Source: Deltaproteobacteria bacterium RBG_13_61_14
GTDB lineage: Bacteria > RBG-13-61-14
Assembly: GCA_001797815.1 (NCBI GenBank)
Contig: MGQK01000125.1
Span: forward strand, 1-16,208
Direction of reading: 5' to 3'
Length of the DNA stretch: 16,208 nucleotides
Below the pieces are notes generated by a model, which did not search any database, had not been told where the DNA came from, and worked only from the letters and a program-made list of their open reading frames with translations. The position numbers were made by a program, and so were the translations under genes. Each line of letters opens with the position of its first letter. The first letter of the stretch is position 1. Of this stretch, positions 12,503 through 16,208 are shown piece by piece.

Positions 12503-13438
12503 ATGACCAAGCTGATCGTGCAAATCCCCTGCTGGAATGAGGAAGCGAACCTGGCCGCGGTTATTGCCGGCATTCCCCGCCGGATGGAAGGGGTGGACGC
12601 GGTGGAGGTGCTGGTCATTGACGACGGCTCGACCGATCGGACCGCGGAAGCGGCCACGGCCGCGGGCGCGGATCACCTGGTCCGGTTCACCTCGCATCGG
12701 GGCCTGGCCCGGGCCTTCGCGGCCGGGCTCGACGCCGCGCTCAAGCTGGGCGCGGACCTGATCGTCAACACCGACGCCGACGGCCAGTATCGGGGCGAGG
12801 ACATTCCCAAACTGATTGCGCCCATCCTGGCCGGCGAGGCCGACCTCTGCGTGGGCGACCGGGGAATTGCGGCGGACCGGGACTATCCCGCGCTGAAGCA
12901 AGGCTTGCAGCGCCTGGGCAGTTGGGTGGTGCGCCGGCTTTCCGAGACCGACGTGGCCGATGCCGCTTCCGGGTTCCGGGCCTTTTCCCGCCAGGCCGCG
13001 CTCGAGCTTTCGGTGGTCTCCGAGTTCACCTACACGCTCGAGACCCTGATCGCCGCGGGCAAGAAGAAGCTCAGCGTGCGCTCGGTGCCGGTGGCGGTCA
13101 ACCCCCCGGCGCGGCCCTCGCGCCTCTATGCGAGCGTGCCCGAGTATCTGCGCAAGAGCCTCGAGACCATGGTCCGGGTCTATGCCATGTTCGAGCCGAT
13201 GCGGGTCTTTGCCCTGATCGGCGCGCTGCCCTTCGCCGCCGGCTCCGCCATCGGGCTGTGGTTTTTGTATGAGTATTTCACCACCGGCGGCAAGGGCCAC
13301 GTCCAAGCCCTGATCCTGGCCGCGGTGCTCCTGATCATCGGTTTCCAGGTCATGATTTTCGGACTCCTGGCCGACCTCATCGCCCAGAACCGCAAGCTGA
13401 TCGAGGATTTGCTCCGGCGGATCAAAGAGCGCCCGTGA
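12503..13438 (+). CDS. Glycosyltransferase family 2 with C-terminal membrane helices (DPM1/GtrB-like)
   Basis: A 311-residue GT-A transferase. IPCWNEE (8-14), IDDGS (39-43) and the metal-binding DxD NTDADGQY (89-96) are present. Two transmembrane helices close the protein (about 235-258 and 268-292), the arrangement of polyprenyl-phosphate sugar synthases of the GtrB/DPM type, which load a sugar onto a lipid carrier at the inner membrane. The strong AAGGAGGGAGG (12485-12495) directly precedes the ATG and overlaps the previous stop. The stop overlaps the next gene's GTG start by 4 bp (GTGA). Family is firm; the polyprenyl-phosphate role is inferred from architecture. Confidence 0.88.
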   Translation: MTKLIVQIPCWNEEANLAAVIAGIPRRMEGVDAVEVLVIDDGSTDRTAEAATAAGADHLVRFTSHRGLARAFAAGLDAALKLGADLIVNTDADGQYRGEDIPKLIAPILAGEADLCVGDRGIAADRDYPALKQGLQRLGSWVVRRLSETDVADAASGFRAFSRQAALELSVVSEFTYTLETLIAAGKKKLSVRSVPVAVNPPARPSRLYASVPEYLRKSLETMVRVYAMFEPMRVFALIGALPFAAGSAIGLWFLYEYFTTGGKGHVQALILAAVLLIIGFQVMIFGLLADLIAQNRKLIEDLLRRIKERP

Positions 13439-14622
13439 AGGCCCTGCTCCTCGCCACCACCTTCCCCCGCTGGTCCGCGGACCCGGGACCGGCACCTTTT
13501 GTATTCCAGCTCGCAAAACACTTGAGCGGCCTCCTGCCCGTCCTCTGCCTGGCCCCGCACTTTCCCGGCGCGGCGCGGGAAGAGAACCTGGAAGGGGTTC
13601 CGGTGCAACGCTTTCAATACCTCTGGCCGGAAAGCCTGGAGACCCTGGCCGACGGCCAGGGCATCCAGAACCACCTCCGCCAGAGCTGGCGCGCCCGGCT
13701 GGAGGCCGTGCCCTTCCTGTTCGGCGAACTCCGCGCGCTCCGCCGCCTGCTCCAGAGCGGCGAGTTCGCGGCGGTGAACGCGCACTGGCTGGTGCCTTCG
13801 GGCGCGCTGGCCGCCTGGCTCAAGCGGCGCTATCACTTCCGGCTGGTCTTGACCGCGCATGCCGCGGACCTCTTCCTTTTGCTCCGGCTGCCGGGAGGAA
13901 AAACGCTTTTGCGCTGGATCGTGGGCCGAGCCGATGTGGTCTTCTGCGTGAGCCAGGCCATCCAGGCCGGCATGGCCGAGGTCACCGGCCCTTCTCCCAA
14001 GTTCCGCGTCCTGTCCATGGGCGCGGACCTTTCCTTGTTCAGCCCGGCGCCGGATAAGGACGCTATCCGCGAGCGGCTCCAGATCGGCCCGGGACAAGTG
14101 ATCCTGTTCGTGGGCAAGTTGACCGAGAAAAAGGGCGTCACTTACCTCCTCCAGGCCGCGGCCCGGCTTGAGAAAGAGTGGCGCCTTCTCATCGTGGGCC
14201 AAGGAATTCTGCGGCCCGGGCTGGAAGCCGAGGCGGCCCGCCTGGGGATCCGCGAGAGAGTGCGCTTTGTCGGCGCCATGCCTCAGGCCCGGCTGGCCGA
14301 CTATTACCGGGCCGCGGACCTGGTGGTGGTGCCCTCGGTGCGGGACGTGAAGGGCGAGGCCGAGGGCATGCCGGTGGTGATCCTGGAGGCGTTGGCTTCC
14401 GGCGCGCCGGTGATCGCCACCGAGGTCTGCTCGGTGCCGGAGGCGCTCAAGGGCAAGGGCGTGAAAGAGGTGCCTTCAGCCGATGTGGCGGCCCTGGCCC
14501 GGGCGATGGCGGCCGTGCTTGGGGGCGAGGCCGCGCCGGCGGATCCTAAGGCGATCGAACCGTATGCCTGGCCCGAGATCGCGCGGCAGTATGCCCAGGC
14601 GCTCTCCGGAGACGGGCCGTGA
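13435..14622 (+). CDS. Glycosyltransferase family 4 (GT-B fold)
   Basis: A 395-residue GT4 enzyme. The N-terminal acceptor half begins MKALLLATTFPRWSADPGPA and includes NAHWLVPSG and LTAHAADLF. The donor half shows ILFVGKLTEKKGVTYLLQAA, RLLIVGQG, VRFVGAMP and the canonical E-x7-E pair E310/E318 in EGMPVVILEALASGAPVIAT, so it is a standard retaining glycosyltransferase. A GTG start within a 4-bp GTGA overlap with the preceding stop shows translational coupling. It probably adds one sugar to a lipid-linked glycan in the cytoplasm. Confidence 0.9.
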   Translation: MKALLLATTFPRWSADPGPAPFVFQLAKHLSGLLPVLCLAPHFPGAAREENLEGVPVQRFQYLWPESLETLADGQGIQNHLRQSWRARLEAVPFLFGELRALRRLLQSGEFAAVNAHWLVPSGALAAWLKRRYHFRLVLTAHAADLFLLLRLPGGKTLLRWIVGRADVVFCVSQAIQAGMAEVTGPSPKFRVLSMGADLSLFSPAPDKDAIRERLQIGPGQVILFVGKLTEKKGVTYLLQAAARLEKEWRLLIVGQGILRPGLEAEAARLGIRERVRFVGAMPQARLADYYRAADLVVVPSVRDVKGEAEGMPVVILEALASGAPVIATEVCSVPEALKGKGVKEVPSADVAALARAMAAVLGGEAAPADPKAIEPYAWPEIARQYAQALSGDGP

Positions 14623-15764
14623 AGATCCTGCACGTCACCCCGTTCTTTTACCCGGCCTGGGCCTACGGCGGCATTCCCCGCTTGTCGTTTCACCTGGCCG
14701 CGGAGCAGGCGCGCCAGGGCCACACCGTCCACGTGGTCACCACCGACGCGCTGGACGAGAACCGCCGGCAGAAAGAAACCCGGTTCACGGTCGAGGGCGT
14801 GGAGGTCCGGGTCTATCGGAACTTGAGCAACCGGGCCGCCTATCATCTCCAACTGTTTACGCCGCGCGGTCTTTTCGAGGAACGCGGGCGCGTCCGGGAT
14901 TATGATATCCTGCATATCCACGGCCACCGCAATTTTCTCAATACCGGGATGGCCGCCTGGGCGCGGGAGGCGGGCGTGCCCGCCGTGCTCATGCCCAACG
15001 GCACCCTGGTCAACATCGAGCGCCGGCGGGCGCTCAAGGCGATCTACGATATCCTTTTCGGCCGGCGCCAGGTGCGGGCCGCCGCGGCCTTCGTGGCCGT
15101 GGCGGAAGTGGAGAAGCGCCAGTTTCTGGAAGCAGGCATCCCGGCGGAAAAGATCGCGGTGATCCCCAACGGCGTGGCCCTGGACACCGACGATGCCGGC
15201 ATCCGCTTCGCGGAGAAATTCAATCTTCCCGGCCGCTACCTCCTCTACCTCGGGAAAATCACCCCGCGCAAAGGGATCGAGCATTTGATCGCGGCCCTGC
15301 CCCTGCTTAAGGACCGCGAGCTTTGCCTGGCGGCGGCCGGGAACGACATGGGCCACCTGGCCTTTCTGAAAAAACTGGTGAAAAAGCTTGGCCTCGACTC
15401 CCGGGTTTTTTTCCCCGGCCTGGTCACCGGGCCGGACAAGGCCGCGGCCTACAAGGGCGCGGTCCTGACCGTGTATCCCTCGCGCGATGAGATCTTCGGA
15501 CTGGTGCCCTGGGAGTCTATCCTTTGCGGCGCGCCGGTGATCGTGGCCGCGGGTTCCGGGTCGGAGGAATGGGTCGGCGGCGCCCGGGCCGGGACGGTGG
15601 TGCCCTACGGCAGCCCCTCGGCCCTGGCCGAGGCGATCAACCGGAACGATCCGCAAGCCGCGGCCGAACAGGTCAAGCGCGGCCGGGCTTTTTGGCAAGA
15701 GCGTCTGGCCTGGCCGCAGGTGGCCCGGGAGACGCTGGCCTGGTATGCTAAAATAAAATCATGA
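14619..15764 (+). CDS. Glycosyltransferase family 4 (GT-B fold)
   Basis: A 381-residue GT4 enzyme. It begins MKILHVTPFFYPAWAYGGIP (typical glycine-rich acceptor loop), followed by DILHIHGHRNFLN and LMPNGTL. The donor half has VIPNGV, LLYLGKITPRKGIEHLIAAL and the E-x7-E pair E291/E299 in EIFGLVPWESILCGAPVI. The GTG start overlaps the previous stop by 4 bp (GTGA), and its own stop overlaps the next ATG by 4 bp (ATGA). It works with its neighbours in building a surface polysaccharide; the exact linkage is unknown. Confidence 0.9.
   Translation: MKILHVTPFFYPAWAYGGIPRLSFHLAAEQARQGHTVHVVTTDALDENRRQKETRFTVEGVEVRVYRNLSNRAAYHLQLFTPRGLFEERGRVRDYDILHIHGHRNFLNTGMAAWAREAGVPAVLMPNGTLVNIERRRALKAIYDILFGRRQVRAAAAFVAVAEVEKRQFLEAGIPAEKIAVIPNGVALDTDDAGIRFAEKFNLPGRYLLYLGKITPRKGIEHLIAALPLLKDRELCLAAAGNDMGHLAFLKKLVKKLGLDSRVFFPGLVTGPDKAAAYKGAVLTVYPSRDEIFGLVPWESILCGAPVIVAAGSGSEEWVGGARAGTVVPYGSPSALAEAINRNDPQAAAEQVKRGRAFWQERLAWPQVARETLAWYAKIKS
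15746..15754 (+). promoter_or_regulatory. Possible internal extended -10 at the last gene's start
   Basis: TGCTAAAAT (TG 15746-15747, TAAAAT 15749-15754) ends 6 nt before the ATG at 15761, so transcription would start at or beside the start codon. There is no clear -35, and the bases also encode the C-terminus of the previous protein, so it may be chance. Confidence 0.25.
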
Positions 15765-16208
15765 TCGAAGACGCTTTAGTCATCATTCCCGCGTTCAACG
15801 AGGCCCCGGTGCTGGCCGAGACCTTGGGGGAGTTGCGCGGGTATGCGCGGCGCCTTTTGGTGGTGGACGACGGGTCGCAGGATGAGACCTCCCGGATCGC
15901 CCGGGAATCGGGAGCCGGGTGCTTAAGGCTCGCCACCAACCTCAACTACGGCGGCGCGCTCCAGGCCGGGTTGCGCTTCGCGCTGCGCCAGACCGAGTTC
16001 CCCTACTTCCTGACGTTCGACGCCGACGGCCAGCACGACCCGGCCGCGCTCGCCGGCCTGCTCGAGCCTTTGCGCCAGGGCCGGGCCGACTATGTCCTGG
16101 GCTCGCGCTTCCTCGCCGGCGCTCCGGTCAGCCTTCCCCTGCTTCGCCGCGCCGGCATCCGCCTGTTCGCCGCGGCGGCGAGTTCGGTCCTGAAGTTCCG
16201 GATCACCG
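15761..16208 (+). CDS. Glycosyltransferase family 2, partial (cut by window edge)
   Basis: The first 149 codons of a GT2 (DPM1-like) transferase. VIIPAFNEA (7-15), VVDDGSQDET (39-48), NYGGALQAG and the DxD-containing FDADGQHDP are visible, then LGSRF. The order and spacing match polyprenyl-phosphate mannosyl- or glucosyltransferase-like GT2 proteins. No stop is reached before 16208. The ATG overlaps the preceding stop by 4 bp (ATGA), so it belongs to the same operon. Whether it ends with membrane helices cannot be seen. Confidence 0.88.
   Translation, partial: MIEDALVIIPAFNEAPVLAETLGELRGYARRLLVVDDGSQDETSRIARESGAGCLRLATNLNYGGALQAGLRFALRQTEFPYFLTFDADGQHDPAALAGLLEPLRQGRADYVLGSRFLAGAPVSLPLLRRAGIRLFAAAASSVLKFRIT

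Noticed and set aside
11044-12657. A 664-residue minus-strand protein ending in the receiver domain
   Set aside because: Only the last 126 codons show family motifs. The upstream part is antisense to the glycosyltransferase gene, and a ribosome site and promoter support the ATG at 11043.
12350-13516. Long minus-strand open frame opposite the GT2 gene
   Set aside because: It is a GC-rich antisense shadow without recognisable motifs; the plus-strand frame has clear GT2 motifs and operon overlaps.
14304-15698. 464-residue minus-strand open frame
   Set aside because: Antisense of two well-supported GT4 genes; repetitive Gly/Arg/Asp composition typical of shadow frames.

Overview
The window is GC-rich bacterial DNA with bacterial-type promoters, Shine-Dalgarno sites and overlapping operon starts. 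A lipobox-bearing small lipoprotein, a peptide-type ABC importer and a chain of cell-surface glycosyltransferases suggest a Gram-negative-type bacterium. The many short palindromic and tandem intergenic repeats resemble those of uncultivated environmental lineages, but nothing here fixes the phylum.

Layout: (1) 50-400, a promoter and a small coiled-coil lipoprotein gene. (2) 401-923, a gene-free stretch with two palindromic repeat elements and short tandem repeats. (3) 924-4769, a peptide ABC importer operon: two permeases, an unrecognised Pro/Ala-rich 'DIFA' protein, and one ATPase. No substrate-binding protein or second ATPase is inside the window, and the second permease carries a palindromic repeat inside its N-terminal coding region. 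(4) About 4886-7821, a strikingly AT-rich minus-strand island: an FRG-domain protein, a DUF262 (GmrS/SspE-type N-terminal domain) protein and a small membrane-anchored protein. It is bracketed by inverted repeats (24 bp with one mismatch, and 13 bp exact). This is the best candidate for an undescribed system, probably a defence cassette. (5) 7822-8853, about 1 kb without genes, holding a 47/57-bp tandem array and a 382-bp terminal-inverted-repeat element. (6) 8854-11043, an NAD-dependent epimerase facing a convergent enoyl-CoA hydratase-family gene and an orphan CheY-like receiver. (7) 11044-11334, a divergent promoter region with a 137-bp MITE-like element that has exact 19-bp terminal inverted repeats and an exact 10-11-bp target duplication. 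(8) 11335 to the right edge, a tight operon of five glycosyltransferases (GT4, GT2, GT4, GT4, GT2; the last is cut by the edge), joined by 4-bp start/stop overlaps and probably making an exopolysaccharide or other surface glycan.

How the genes work together: the permeases and ATPase form a peptide uptake core at the inner membrane. The glycosyltransferases build a surface glycan, and the epimerase may supply a nucleotide sugar for it. The FRG and DUF262 genes are translationally coupled and probably act together. The window is unusually rich in small mobile or palindromic repeats, and a CTGACCCC/GGGGTCAG repeat family recurs at about eight sites, including the island boundaries and the inside of a gene.
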